Shown here: positions 1 to 8,538 of the stretch, in pieces
Position numbering within the stretch: the stretch's first letter is position 1
Layout of the letters: each line of letters starts with the position of its first letter
Source: Paraplanobispora takensis
GTDB taxonomy: Bacteria; Actinomycetota; Actinomycetes; Streptosporangiales; Streptosporangiaceae
Direction: 5' to 3'
Assembly: GCF_016863195.1 (NCBI RefSeq)
Contig: NZ_BOOK01000007.1
Span: 62,001-126,000, forward strand
DNA length: 64,000 bases
Notes under the pieces: generated by a model
Databases searched by the model: none
The model's input: only the letters and a program-made list of their open reading frames with translations
Told to the model about the DNA's origin: nothing
Made by a program: the position numbers and the translations under genes

Positions 1-137
1 GCGTTCTTCCGTCCGGCGGCTTTCGCGGCCTGCTCCGGCTGCTCGGTCAACCCCGTCGTTCCTTCCCTGCGTGCGATCTTCGTATCGGCCTTCGTGCCGG
101 CTCCGCCCGGCGTGGTCCCCGGGTGCACCGCGCTCAC
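1..137 (-). CDS. N-terminal fragment of an unidentified protein, third gene of an operon
   Basis: An open frame starts at a GTG whose last two bases form part of the TGA stop of the preceding gene (GTGA overlap) and runs without a stop off the left edge. Only about 45 residues are visible. They are rich in Gly, Thr, Ala, Lys and Glu and show no domain. The four-base overlap implies translational coupling with the two upstream genes, so this is probably the third member of the same operon. By analogy with kleisin/winged-helix/ATPase operons a large SMC-like ATPase could follow, but nothing in the visible residues shows that. Confidence 0.5.
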   Translation of the reverse strand, partial: MSAVHPGTTPGGAGTKADTKIARREGTTGLTEQPEQAAKAAGRKN

Positions 138-1309
138 CGGCGCCTGGCCCGTACGGCCGCCGCCAGCGGAGTGTGCGGGCCCGCGGCGAGGATCAGCTCC
201 TCCTGCAGGCGGCGCCGGGCCGGGCCGGTCAGCCGGTGGAACTGCGGGCCGGGCACGTAGCCGCCGGCCTCCTCACCGGCCTTCACCTGGGTCACCAGGC
301 CGGCGTGGCGCAGGGCCCGCAGCGCGGCCTCCAGCTCGCCGATCGGCAGCATGGTGTGCCGCCGCAGCTCCTCCGCCTGGACGGGGAACGGCGACAGCCA
401 GCTGTCGGCGGGCAGCAGGCCCTCGGCCCGGGGGATCGCCACCGAGTGGATCAGCACCAGCACCAGGACGGCGCGCTGGGCCTCGTCCGGGAGCGCGCCC
501 GCCTCGGCCGCCGCACCGTCGGCGTAACCGGAGGTCCACCGCTCGCGGTCCTGGATCAGGACCCGGCCCCGGCGCTCCAGCATCTCCGCCAGCACCCGGC
601 GCGGAGCCGGATCGCGCAGCGCGGGGAAGCGGGCCTCGTGCACCGGCTCGGCCGCGTGCTCCACCGCCATGAACGCGGCGACGATCTCCGCCCGGCGGCG
701 CTCGTCGAAGGGGCCGAGCAGGTCCTCGTCCACGCCGCCGGGCGGTGTGACGCTCGCCGAGCCCCCGTCCGGCCCGGCGGCGGGCAGCACGTCGAGACCG
801 GCCGCCTCCTGGCCGGGGGCGGGCAGGCGGCGCACCAGCTCCCGCAGCTGCGCGTGCGACTCCTCCGGCCAGCAGGCGCACCGGGGGCCGAGCCGTACGA
901 GGCCGTCGGCCACCACCAGCCAGGCCGAGTCGTGCAGGCGGCGCAGCGCGCCGATCGCCCAGTTGCGCATGAGGTCGTCACCACGGCCGATCAGCGCCCG
1001 GTAGGCCGCCAGCACCTCGTCGACCGGCGCGGGCACGCCCGGCCAGGGACCGGCGGCCAGGTCGCTCCAGCAGCACTTCAGCGCCGCGGCCAGCACCCGC
1101 CGGGTCTCCCCGGACCGTTCCACGGCCACCGGGGCGACCTGGTATTCCTCCAGGAGCGAGGGGGTCGCCCCGTCGGGCCAGGCGGGCAGCGCCAGGCCGG
1201 TGCCGTCGCCGTGCTCCAGCCGGATCATCCCGTGCGGGACGGGCTCACCGGCCCCCAGCGGCAGCGGGCCGGTCGCCCGGGCGCGGGCGTGCGCGAGATC
1301 AGGCGTCAT
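134..1309 (-). CDS. Conserved hypothetical protein with C-terminal winged-helix-like segment
   Basis: A 391-residue soluble protein that I do not recognise by family. The first 350 residues are mostly helical with conserved-looking Trp/Cys-containing stretches near residues 75-160. The last 80 residues (helix, turn, ELEAALRALRHAGLV, then a beta-wing-like stretch) look like a winged helix. It starts at an ATG lying 11 bases inside the end of the upstream gene and ends in a GTGA overlap with the next gene, so the three genes are tightly coupled. The arrangement resembles the MukE-like position of MukBEF/Wadjet operons, but the protein is longer than usual MukE relatives; that link is inference from gene order and fold-like patterns only. 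Confidence 0.6.
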   Translation of the reverse strand: MTPDLAHARARATGPLPLGAGEPVPHGMIRLEHGDGTGLALPAWPDGATPSLLEEYQVAPVAVERSGETRRVLAAALKCCWSDLAAGPWPGVPAPVDEVLAAYRALIGRGDDLMRNWAIGALRRLHDSAWLVVADGLVRLGPRCACWPEESHAQLRELVRRLPAPGQEAAGLDVLPAAGPDGGSASVTPPGGVDEDLLGPFDERRRAEIVAAFMAVEHAAEPVHEARFPALRDPAPRRVLAEMLERRGRVLIQDRERWTSGYADGAAAEAGALPDEAQRAVLVLVLIHSVAIPRAEGLLPADSWLSPFPVQAEELRRHTMLPIGELEAALRALRHAGLVTQVKAGEEAGGYVPGPQFHRLTGPARRRLQEELILAAGPHTPLAAAVRARRR

Positions 1310-2516
1310 TGCCGGTCCTCTCCAGCACGCCGTGCGAGAGCCAGGCGGGCTCGGCGCCGGGGGCGGCGGTGAGCCCGTCGGACCAGCGCAGGCGGTAGGG
1401 CGACTCGGAGCGCAGGTCGATCGAGACGAGGTCGGCCAGCAGCCGGCGGGCGGAGACCCACTCGCCGTCGGCGGTCAGCAGCTCCTCCAGCCGCGCCGAG
1501 GAGCGCCCGCCGAGCGCGCTCTCGGCCACCGAGGCCAGCCGGTCGAGCCCGGCCGGGCCCGCGTCGTGGGAATCGGCGGGACCGGGGTCGGGCAGCGCCG
1601 AACGCGGGGGAGTGGGCTGCGCGGGCGCGGGCCGCGGGCTCTCGTCGACGGCCCTGACGATCGCCGCCGGGTCGTGCCAGGGGGCCGGGGCGTCGAAGAC
1701 GAAGCCGTCGAGCACCGCGGCCAGTCGCTCCTTGCTGGCGGTCTGGGCGAAGGTCCGCCAGGTCTCGGCGGGCAGCAGGGTGAGGTTCCTCGTGGTGCCC
1801 GCGGAGTCGGCCAGCCGTCCGGCGGCGCGCCGGGAGGCGTCGCTGTAGGAGTAGATCGCGGCGCGCAGCTCGGTGCAGGTGCGGTCGAGGTCGGGCCAGC
1901 GGTTCAGGATCGTGCCGTGCAGGCTCTGCGCCCGGCGGGCGATCTCCTCGGTGCCCCAGAGCTTGGGGGCCTGCTCGCGCAACTCCTCGATGGTGCCGCC
2001 GGTCAGCGTGATCAGCTCCAGCGCCCAGAGCCGGAACGCCCGCGCCAGGTTCTGCGCGCTGGCGCGCGCCTCCTCCATGGTCGTGCGGGGGTCGGCGACG
2101 TTGAGATCCTCCAGCGCCAGCAGCCGGTGCATCTCGGACTGGCCGCCGTCGTCCATCATGCGCCGGATGAACATCAGCCCCACCACGCTGGTGAACGACG
2201 CCCGGTAGCGCAGCTGGTTGGGCTTGGGGAAGACCTCGCGGATCGCGCCCAGGCCGCGCAGCACGCGCAGGCGGTTCTCGAACAGCTCCACCGGGTGCGC
2301 CCGGCAGGCGTGCCGCATCTGCTCGTGGGTCAGCCACTCCTCGCCGGCCTCGGCGAAGGCGGCGAACAGGGTCTCGGCGATGTCGACCAGCACGGGGTCG
2401 TCCACGACCGCGCCGCTGTCGCGCGCGAGCGCGGCGAACATCCGGCGGTAGGTCGCGAGCACGGCCTCCTCGCCCAGGGCGGAGTCCAGCGTGATCTCGT
2501 GGTTCGTCTCTGGCAC
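1299..2516 (-). CDS. Conserved hypothetical protein, possible kleisin-like subunit
   Basis: A 405-residue protein. I chose the GTG at 2516 because a TACGGT box lies seven bases upstream, the spacing of leaderless promoters elsewhere here; a TTG at 2546 would add ten residues. Residues about 20-110 form a helical block followed by a winged-helix-like part (WLTHEQMRHACR, then ENRLRVLRGLGAIRE), residues 110-270 are long amphipathic helices, residues 280-325 a Pro/Ala-rich linker, and the rest a small C-terminal domain. This N-winged-helix/helical-bundle/linker/C-domain order is what MukF/JetA kleisins look like, but I cannot confirm homology. First gene of a three-gene overlapping operon. Confidence 0.6.
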   Translation of the reverse strand: MPETNHEITLDSALGEEAVLATYRRMFAALARDSGAVVDDPVLVDIAETLFAAFAEAGEEWLTHEQMRHACRAHPVELFENRLRVLRGLGAIREVFPKPNQLRYRASFTSVVGLMFIRRMMDDGGQSEMHRLLALEDLNVADPRTTMEEARASAQNLARAFRLWALELITLTGGTIEELREQAPKLWGTEEIARRAQSLHGTILNRWPDLDRTCTELRAAIYSYSDASRRAAGRLADSAGTTRNLTLLPAETWRTFAQTASKERLAAVLDGFVFDAPAPWHDPAAIVRAVDESPRPAPAQPTPPRSALPDPGPADSHDAGPAGLDRLASVAESALGGRSSARLEELLTADGEWVSARRLLADLVSIDLRSESPYRLRWSDGLTAAPGAEPAWLSHGVLERTGNDA

Positions 2517-2523
2517 GCGGTAT

Positions 2524-2529
2524 ACCGTA
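2524..2529 (-). promoter_or_regulatory. Putative -10 box TACGGT of a leaderless promoter
   Basis: On the minus strand TACGGT is followed by seven bases and then the GTG start of the kleisin-like gene. It overlaps the perfect 10-base palindrome CGGTATACCG, which could serve as an operator. Confidence 0.4.
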
Positions 2530-2630
2530 CGGCCTGCGCCCGACAATCCCGTCCCCGATCCGCCCGGGGCGATCGATCCGGGCGGCCCGGCGCGGGCCGT
2601 ACGGAAAAGACCTGCTCGGAAGGGGGCCGC

Positions 2631-3350
2631 TCAGAAGAGGCCGGTCAGCGCAGGCAGCGGGACCAGCAGGTAGGCGCCGCCCGCCAGGGAGGCGGCCGCG
2701 ACGAACAGGAACAGCACCACCCAGGCCCCGGCGGGCAGGAAGGTCAGCCGGGCGAGCTGGTCGGCGTCGGAGTCGGGCACCCGGCCGTGCCTGCGCTTGC
2801 GCCGCAGCTCCAGGATCGGCCGGACCCCGCCGAACAGCAGGAACCAGACGGCCAGATAGGCGATGATCGCGTCGACCTCCGGCGGCGCGTACCAGGTGAG
2901 CGCCGCGATCGCCCCGCCGGTGACCAGCAGGCTCACCACCCCGAACAGGTTGCGGATCATCAGCAGCATGGCGACCAGCAGCACGATCACGACCGTGATG
3001 AGGACGGCGATGTGCCCGGAGGCGGTCAGCCACGCGCCGCCCAGCCCCAGCAGCGACGGCGCGACGTATCCCGCGGCGGCCGTCAGGATCATGCCGGGGC
3101 CGGTGGGCCTGCCCCGGGTCAGGGTGACGCCGGAGGTGTCGGAGTGCAGCCGGATGCCCTGGAGCTTGCGCCGGGTCAGCAGCGCCATCAGCGCGTGCCC
3201 GCCCTCGTGCGCGATGGTGATCAGCCCCCGGGAGAGCTGCCAGGAGGTGGACCACGCCACGACGGCCAGTGCCGCCACGGCGGACAGCAGCACGACCCAT
3301 GCGGGCGGCCCGGGCTGGGCCGTGGTAAGGGTCACCCAGACGTCGGTCAA
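2631..3350 (-). CDS. M50 family (site-2 protease-like) membrane metalloprotease
   Basis: A 239-residue integral membrane protein with about five to six hydrophobic segments. The zinc-binding motif HEGGH sits at residues 48-52 inside the second hydrophobic segment, as in M50 peptidases that cut substrates within the membrane. The protein is about the length of actinobacterial M50B-like homologues that lack a PDZ domain. The start is a TTG preceded by GAGGAGA at nine bases. It is transcribed on the same strand as the operon to its left but separated by 114 bases. Its substrate cannot be inferred. Confidence 0.8.
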   Translation of the reverse strand: MTDVWVTLTTAQPGPPAWVVLLSAVAALAVVAWSTSWQLSRGLITIAHEGGHALMALLTRRKLQGIRLHSDTSGVTLTRGRPTGPGMILTAAAGYVAPSLLGLGGAWLTASGHIAVLITVVIVLLVAMLLMIRNLFGVVSLLVTGGAIAALTWYAPPEVDAIIAYLAVWFLLFGGVRPILELRRKRRHGRVPDSDADQLARLTFLPAGAWVVLFLFVAAASLAGGAYLLVPLPALTGLF

Positions 3351-3453
3351 CGATCAGCTCTCCTCACGGGCGTTTCGGAACGGCGCAGCAAAGCGTCCCA
3401 TGACATCGAGTCTGGTGGCGACAGGCGGGGAATGGTGGATAGCTGCCGGGATT

Positions 3454-3463
3454 ATCTCGAGAT
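3454..3463. promoter_or_regulatory. Palindrome ATCTCGAGAT between divergent genes
   Basis: A perfect 10-base palindrome in the 212-base gap between the divergent protease and CorA genes. It lies upstream of both starts and may be an operator; nothing else supports this. Confidence 0.25.
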
Positions 3464-3562
3464 CGCACCTGATAGATGGTGAAAACCGGTGATCCGGGGC
3501 AGGAGCGCCGGGCGGGGCCGCCGTCGCCGGGCGGGCCCGGCAGACCGGACGAGGAGGCGGAC

Positions 3563-4705
3563 GTGGCGGATCGTCGGGTGCAGGACATGCGCGCCCTGGT
3601 ACGAGGCCGTTCCCGGGGCGGGCTCGACTCCCCGGAGCGGTCGATGGACCCCCGCTCGGGGGAGGGCGAGCCGATCTCCTCGCGCTCGCGTGTCATCGAC
3701 AGCGCGATCTACGCGGGCGGGCGGCGGGCGGCCACCCCCGCCTCGCTGCCCGAGGCCTTCGAGATCCTGAAGGACACCCCGGGCGGCATGGCCTGGATCG
3801 GCTTCTACCGGCCGGAGGGCTCGGTGATCTGCAACGTCGCCGAGGAGTTCGACCTGCACGAGCTGGCCGTCGAGGACGCCATCGTGGCCCACCAGCGGCC
3901 CAAGGCCGACCGTTACGACGACACGCTGTTCGTGGTGCTGCGCCCGGCCCGGTATCTCGACGACGTCGAGGAGGTCGACTTCGGCGAGCTGCACGTCTTC
4001 GTCGGCCCCAACTTCGTGATCACCGTACGGCACAGCGAGAGCCCGGACCTGTCACAGGTCCGCCGCCGGATGGAGGACGACCCCGAACTGCTGGCCCAGG
4101 GTCCGCAGGCGGTGCTGTACGCCATCCTGGACGCCGTCGTGGACGGCTACGCCCCGGTCGTCGCCGGTCTGCAGAACGACATCGACGAGATCGAGGTGGA
4201 GGTCTTCGGCAACGAGCCCGGCGTCTCCCGCCGGATCTACGAGCTGTCGCGCGAGGTGATCGAGTTCCAGCGGGCGACCAGGCCGCTGCTCGCCATGATC
4301 GACGGTTTCGTCGCGGGCGCCGAGAAGTACGGCCTGACCGAGGACCTGCAGACCTACCTGCGCGATGTGGCCGACCACGCGATCACCGTGGTGGAACGCG
4401 TCGGCGGGTTCCGGCAGATGCTCCACGACATCCTCGTGGTCAACTCGACCATGGTCGCCCAGGCCCAGAACGAGCACATGACCAACCTCACCGAGGCCAG
4501 CAACGCCCAGAACGAGGAGGTCAAGAAGATCTCCGCCTGGGCCGCCATCCTGTTCGCGCCGACACTGGTCGGCACGGTCTACGGGATGAACTTCGACGTC
4601 ATGCCCGAGACCCACTGGGCCTGGGGCTATCCGTTCGCCGTCCTGCTGATGGCGGTCGTCTGCGTCACCCTCTATCTGGTCTTCAAACGCCGCGACTGGC
4701 TTTAG
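3563..4705 (+). CDS. corA: CorA family magnesium/cobalt channel
   Basis: CorA proteins form pentameric channels for Mg2+/Co2+ in the cytoplasmic membrane. The signature YGMN is present near residues 340-343, after the first membrane helix (about 320-340), followed by the second helix (about 356-372) and a basic C terminus, FKRRDWL. The large N-terminal cytoplasmic domain with long acidic helices is typical. I chose the GTG at 3563 because GAGGAGG lies five bases upstream; an in-frame ATG at 3476 would add 29 low-complexity residues without a ribosome site. The resulting 380 residues is close to the family length. The gene converges with the E1 gene, leaving only ten bases between stops. Confidence 0.9.
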   Translation: MADRRVQDMRALVRGRSRGGLDSPERSMDPRSGEGEPISSRSRVIDSAIYAGGRRAATPASLPEAFEILKDTPGGMAWIGFYRPEGSVICNVAEEFDLHELAVEDAIVAHQRPKADRYDDTLFVVLRPARYLDDVEEVDFGELHVFVGPNFVITVRHSESPDLSQVRRRMEDDPELLAQGPQAVLYAILDAVVDGYAPVVAGLQNDIDEIEVEVFGNEPGVSRRIYELSREVIEFQRATRPLLAMIDGFVAGAEKYGLTEDLQTYLRDVADHAITVVERVGGFRQMLHDILVVNSTMVAQAQNEHMTNLTEASNAQNEEVKKISAWAAILFAPTLVGTVYGMNFDVMPETHWAWGYPFAVLLMAVVCVTLYLVFKRRDWL

Positions 4706-4715
4706 AGGGGGCGGC

Positions 4716-6965
4716 TCAGCCCAGGAGCTTGCGGGCGGCCTCTTCGATCTCGCCCTCGCACAGCAGCACGTGCCTGGCCGCGTCACCCAGCGGGATGAAG
4801 CTGTCGGAGGAGGTCACCCGGGCGATCCTGCCGGTGAAACCGGCGTCCAGCAGCTCGGTGACGATCCCCTCGGAGACGCCGCCGGTGCGGCGGGTCTCGT
4901 CGGCGATCAGCACCTTGCCGGTCAGCTCCGCCGCCCGCAGCAGGTCGTCCACCGGCAGCGGGGACAGCCAGCGCAGGTCGAGGACCCGGCAGCTGTGGCC
5001 CTCGGCGGTCAGCCTGACCGCCGCGCGCAGGCTCATCCGCAGGCCGTTGCCGAAGGTCACGATGGTCAGGTCGCGGCCGTCGCCGTAGCTGCGGGCGCGG
5101 CCGACCGGGACGTGGGTCTCCGCCCAGCGGGAGGAGGGGGCGTACGGCGCCAGCCAGCCGTTGTCGCCGTCGTCGAACATGTCGCGGGTGTTGTACAGCG
5201 CGATCGGTTCCAGGAACAGGCAGACGCTGCCGTCGGTGCGTGCGGCGGCGATGCAGGTGCGCAGCATCGCGGCGGCGTCGTCGGGCCGGGCCGGGGAGGC
5301 GATGATCAGGCCGGGGATGTCGCGCAGCGCGGCGATGGAGTCGTCGTTGTGGAAGTGGCCCCCGAAGCCCTTCTGGTAGGCGTAGGAGGGGACGCGCACG
5401 ACCATCGGGTTGCGGTAGGCGCCGCGGGAGAAGAACGACAGGGTGGCCGCCTCGCCGCGGATCTGGTCCAGGGCGTTGTGCAGGTAGGCGAGATACTGGA
5501 TCTCGGCGATCGGCAGCAGGCCCGACACGCCCGTGCCGAGTGCCAGGCCCAGGACGGTCTGCTCGTCCAGCAGCGTGTCGAACACCCGGCCGGCGCCGAA
5601 ACGCTTCTGCAGGCCGCGGGTGACGCCGTAGACGCCCCCCTTGCGCGCCACGTCCTCGCCGAAGACCATCGCCTCGGGGTGGGAGGCCAGCGTGTCGGCC
5701 AGCGTCCGGTTGATCGCCTGGGCGAGGGTCAGCGGGCCCTCCTGCTCGGGCAGCCTGCCGCCGAAGGCCCTCTCCCGGTCCGGCGAGGCCACCGCCGAGG
5801 TCCGGGCGACTGCCTCGGGGGTGCGCGGGGCCAGCGGCTCCACGATGTCGGCGGCGGAGGTCAGGCGCGGGCGCCGGGAGCTCTCCATGGCCATCTTGAA
5901 CAGGTGCTCGCGGGTCGTCTCGTACAGGGAGATCAGCCCGTCGGGCGTGGCCAGGCCGGCCTCGACGAGCAGCCTGGCGGTGGCGACCAGGGGGTCGCGC
6001 CCGATGTCGGCGTTGATCTCCCGCCTGGTCCGGTAGGACAGCTCCACGTCGGAGCCCGCGTGGCCCATCAGCCGGACCGTGCGCAGGTGCAGGAGGGCGG
6101 GGGAGCGGTGGGCGCGGACGTGGTCGGCGGCGGCCCGCGCCACGTCGTGGGCGTCGGCCAGGTCGCAGCCGTCGGCCGGGAAGTACTCCAGCAGGGGGTG
6201 GCGGGCGGCCTCCACCCAGCCGTTCGGGGTGCGCACGCTGATGCCCAGCCCGTTGTCCTCGCACACGAACAGCAGCGGCAGCCCGAGGCCCTGGTAGGAG
6301 CAGTAGGCGGCGGTGTTGAAGGCCGACAGGGCGCTGGCGTGGTTGAGCGAGGCGTCGCCGAAGCTGCACACCGCGATGGCGTCCTGCGGCCACCTGCCGC
6401 GCACGCCGAGCTGGTGGGCGCGCTCGATGGCGAAGGCCGTGCCCACCGCGCGCGGCAGGTGGCTGGCGATCGTGGAGGTCTGCGGGATCACCGCCAGGTC
6501 CGGATGGCCGAAGACCTTGTGGCGGCCGCCGGCGATCGGTTCCTCGGCCGCGGCGACCAGACCGAGCAGCACGTCGCGCATGCCCTCCTCGGGCAGCCGT
6601 CCGGCCATCGCCGATCTGGTCAGGTAGAAGGCCCCCGAGCGGTAGTGCAGCAGGGCCGGGTCGGTGGTGCGCAGGGCCGCGGCGACCGCGGCGTTGCCCT
6701 CGTGGCCCGCCGAGCCGATGGTGTAGTAGCCCTCGCCCTGTTCGCGCAGGTGACGTGCCGCGATGTCCAGCAGGCGGCTGCCGAGCTGGAAGCCGAACAG
6801 CTCTCTGCAGCGGGCTCCCGTCAGGCTCGTCCCGTCGCGCACCGGAGAGGCGGGATCACGGGGAACCCCGGGAACCAGGGTCGCCACCGTCTCGGAGAAG
6901 TGAGTCTCAACAGTGTCGCGCGCCACGCAACCGATTATGTCCTGGCGGAGCGTCCCCGTCGTCAC
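4716..6965 (-). CDS. Fused alpha-beta E1 of a branched-chain 2-oxoacid dehydrogenase-type enzyme
   Basis: A 749-residue thiamine-diphosphate enzyme in which the E1 alpha part (about residues 50-370) and E1 beta part (about 415-749) are fused. The alpha half has GSAGHEGN and the diphosphate-binding stretch FGDASLNHA followed by EDNGLGIS; the beta half has MVFGEDVARKGGVYG, EIQYLAYLHNALDQI and RVPSYAYQKGFGGHFHNDD. Such E1 enzymes decarboxylate 2-oxoacids from Val, Leu and Ile and pass the acyl group to an E2 lipoyl protein. No E2 or E3 gene lies nearby, so these must be elsewhere. The start is uncertain: GTG 6965 has no clear ribosome site, GTG 6926 has AGGA about 12 bases upstream. It suits the leucine operon 4 kb away. 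Confidence 0.88.
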   Translation of the reverse strand: MTTGTLRQDIIGCVARDTVETHFSETVATLVPGVPRDPASPVRDGTSLTGARCRELFGFQLGSRLLDIAARHLREQGEGYYTIGSAGHEGNAAVAAALRTTDPALLHYRSGAFYLTRSAMAGRLPEEGMRDVLLGLVAAAEEPIAGGRHKVFGHPDLAVIPQTSTIASHLPRAVGTAFAIERAHQLGVRGRWPQDAIAVCSFGDASLNHASALSAFNTAAYCSYQGLGLPLLFVCEDNGLGISVRTPNGWVEAARHPLLEYFPADGCDLADAHDVARAAADHVRAHRSPALLHLRTVRLMGHAGSDVELSYRTRREINADIGRDPLVATARLLVEAGLATPDGLISLYETTREHLFKMAMESSRRPRLTSAADIVEPLAPRTPEAVARTSAVASPDRERAFGGRLPEQEGPLTLAQAINRTLADTLASHPEAMVFGEDVARKGGVYGVTRGLQKRFGAGRVFDTLLDEQTVLGLALGTGVSGLLPIAEIQYLAYLHNALDQIRGEAATLSFFSRGAYRNPMVVRVPSYAYQKGFGGHFHNDDSIAALRDIPGLIIASPARPDDAAAMLRTCIAAARTDGSVCLFLEPIALYNTRDMFDDGDNGWLAPYAPSSRWAETHVPVGRARSYGDGRDLTIVTFGNGLRMSLRAAVRLTAEGHSCRVLDLRWLSPLPVDDLLRAAELTGKVLIADETRRTGGVSEGIVTELLDAGFTGRIARVTSSDSFIPLGDAARHVLLCEGEIEEAARKLLG

Positions 6966-7012
6966 CCTTGACTGCTTTGCTCGGCGGATCCTGTGGATCG
7001 GTCCTATTCAAC

Positions 7013-7026
7013 AGTTATTAATAACT
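7013..7026. promoter_or_regulatory. Perfect AT-rich palindrome AGTTATTAATAACT
   Basis: A 14-base perfect palindrome in the 168-base gap between the divergent E1 gene and the secreted repeat protein. It has two G/C pairs in DNA that is otherwise mostly G and C, which makes it a good operator candidate. It is 48 bases upstream of the E1 GTG at 6965. Confidence 0.4.
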
Positions 7027-7133
7027 ATTTGTCAGATGTGGCATCGATTTGCCGGATCGGGACGTCTACTTGACAGAACGATTACGTGGCACCCTCATGC
7101 CGCGTTCCATGCAACGGGGAGGATGACATCCGC

Positions 7134-8240
7134 ATGTTGCAACGCACCCGATCCATCGCCGTCGTGGTGGCCATCGGTGCCGGAGCCCTCGCTCTGGCCC
7201 CGTCCGCGACGGCCGCAACCGGGACCGCCCTGGTCCCCGCCGCCTCCAGCGCGGAGGTCGCGGCCCTGCTGGACACCAAGATCGTCGATTTCGACGCCAC
7301 CCCCGACCTGGTCGACAAGGGTGACAAGATCGAGGTCTCCGGCCGGCTGCTCCAGGACGACAAGGGCTGGAAGGGCTACGGCGGCCAGGACGTGAAGATC
7401 ACTCTTCGCGCCAAGGACACCGACGCCTACCAGCACATCGTCACGATCAAGACCAACTCCGACGGCTCGTTCAAGGCGACGGTCAAGGCCGAGGTCACCG
7501 GCTGGTGGCGGGCGGAGTTCTTCGCCACCTCGGCGGCCAGGGGCTCGGTCAGCGACACCGACCGCGTCGACGTCAAGACGCCGCCGAAGTTCGTCTACAG
7601 CCGGATCGTCGACTACCGCGCCTGGCCCGACCCCGTGGACAAGGGCGACACCGTCCACGTCCGCGGCGTCCTGCAGGTCGACACCGACAAGGGCTGGGAC
7701 GGCTACAAGGGCCAGAAGGTCCACGTGCTGTTCCGCGCCGACGGCTCGTCCCGCTGGGAGCACGTGGCCTCCGACTGGACCGACCACCACGGCCGCTTCG
7801 GCGTCAACGCCGAGGCCCGCACCTCCGGCCACTGGAAGGCCGTGTTCGAGGGCGCCAAGGGCGTCAAGGGCACCGACCGCACCCTGCACGTGGCGGTCCG
7901 CGAGCCGGAGCCCGAGCCCGAGCGCGCCGACAGCCGGGTGGCGAAGTTCAACGCCTCGCCCGAGCCGGTCCGCTACGGCCGTCATCTGAAGTTCACCGGC
8001 AAGCTCCAGGTCCGCGACGACGGGAGCTGGGACGGCTACCGGTCCAAGGTGGGGCTGTACTTCAAGCCCAAGGGCTCGCACAAGTGGTACTACGTGAAGA
8101 CCGCGTGGTCCAACGACGACGGCAAGCTCTACACCAAGGCCAAGGCCTACAAGTCCGGCTACTGGAAGTTCGTCTTCAAGGGCGACGACGACTTCTACGG
8201 CGACACCAGCCGGATCGACTACGTCCGCGTCAAGCGCTGA
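7134..8240 (+). CDS. Secreted protein with three Ig-like repeats
   Basis: A 368-residue exported protein. Residues 1-27 form a signal peptide (basic start, hydrophobic core, SATAA). Three repeats of about 90 residues follow (near 48-140, 150-240 and 265-368), each with a pattern of D/E-P-V-x-G near the start, G-x-W-x-G-Y in the middle, and a final SG-x-W-K/R-(A/F)-x-F strand. The repeats look like beta-sandwich modules; homologues are common unnamed secreted proteins in actinomycetes. I chose the ATG at 7134 since GGGGAGGATG lies just upstream and it begins the signal peptide. Function is unknown; extracellular or cell-wall binding is inference. Its stop codon starts a short tandem repeat. 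Confidence 0.75.
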   Translation: MLQRTRSIAVVVAIGAGALALAPSATAATGTALVPAASSAEVAALLDTKIVDFDATPDLVDKGDKIEVSGRLLQDDKGWKGYGGQDVKITLRAKDTDAYQHIVTIKTNSDGSFKATVKAEVTGWWRAEFFATSAARGSVSDTDRVDVKTPPKFVYSRIVDYRAWPDPVDKGDTVHVRGVLQVDTDKGWDGYKGQKVHVLFRADGSSRWEHVASDWTDHHGRFGVNAEARTSGHWKAVFEGAKGVKGTDRTLHVAVREPEPEPERADSRVAKFNASPEPVRYGRHLKFTGKLQVRDDGSWDGYRSKVGLYFKPKGSHKWYYVKTAWSNDDGKLYTKAKAYKSGYWKFVFKGDDDFYGDTSRIDYVRVKR

Positions 8241-8294
8241 CCTCGGACAAGGTCAGACGCTGACTCCGGACGAGGCCAGAGGCTGACTCCGGAC
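8238..8294 (+). repeat. 23-base tandem repeat beginning at a stop codon
   Basis: Two complete and one partial 23-base units, each beginning TGAC and containing CGGAC, start at the TGA of the secreted protein gene (8238-8260, 8261-8283, 8284-8294). Several unit positions differ, so it is an ageing repeat. Confidence 0.7.
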
Positions 8295-8358
8295 GGCCTT
8301 CGGCCCCGGCCGGAGAGCTGAAGGACCCCGGCCCGCCCTGCGGGCCGGACACGACGGC

Positions 8359-8384
8359 GGCCCGGGTGCTCGAGCACCCGGGCC
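8359..8384. terminator. Perfect 26-base palindrome, likely bidirectional terminator
   Basis: The sequence GGCCCGGGTGCTC is followed directly by its reverse complement. It lies between convergent genes (secreted protein and ABC permease) and would form a long GC hairpin without a U-tract, the usual actinomycete terminator form. Confidence 0.65.
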
Positions 8385-8466
8385 GTCCCGTGCCCGCACC
8401 GGGCACCGCCCGGTCTCGGCGCCCGGTCTCCGCACCCTGCTTCACGCCCGGTCCCGGTGCCCCTGT

Positions 8467-8538
8467 CCCGGTGCCCCGGTCTCAGGCGCTCCCGGTGCCC
8501 CGGTCTCAGTCGCTCCCGGTGCCCCGGTCTCAGTCGCT
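8467..8538. repeat. Three tandem 24-base repeats at a gene end
   Basis: Units at 8467-8490, 8491-8514 and 8515-8538 start CCCGGTGCCCCGGTCTCAG. The last two are identical and the first differs at one base. The third unit includes the stop and last codons of the ABC permease gene, so the array looks like tandem copying of the gene's 3' end into the spacer. Confidence 0.8.

Noticed and set aside
4770-6971. Long plus-strand frame of over 700 codons opposite the E1 gene
   Set aside because: It mirrors the E1 coding strand, with Gly/Gln/Val/Arg-rich composition typical of antisense frames in GC-rich DNA.
8467-8538. Possible CRISPR array
   Set aside because: The three 24-base units are directly adjacent with no spacers and there is no cas gene; it is a simple tandem repeat.
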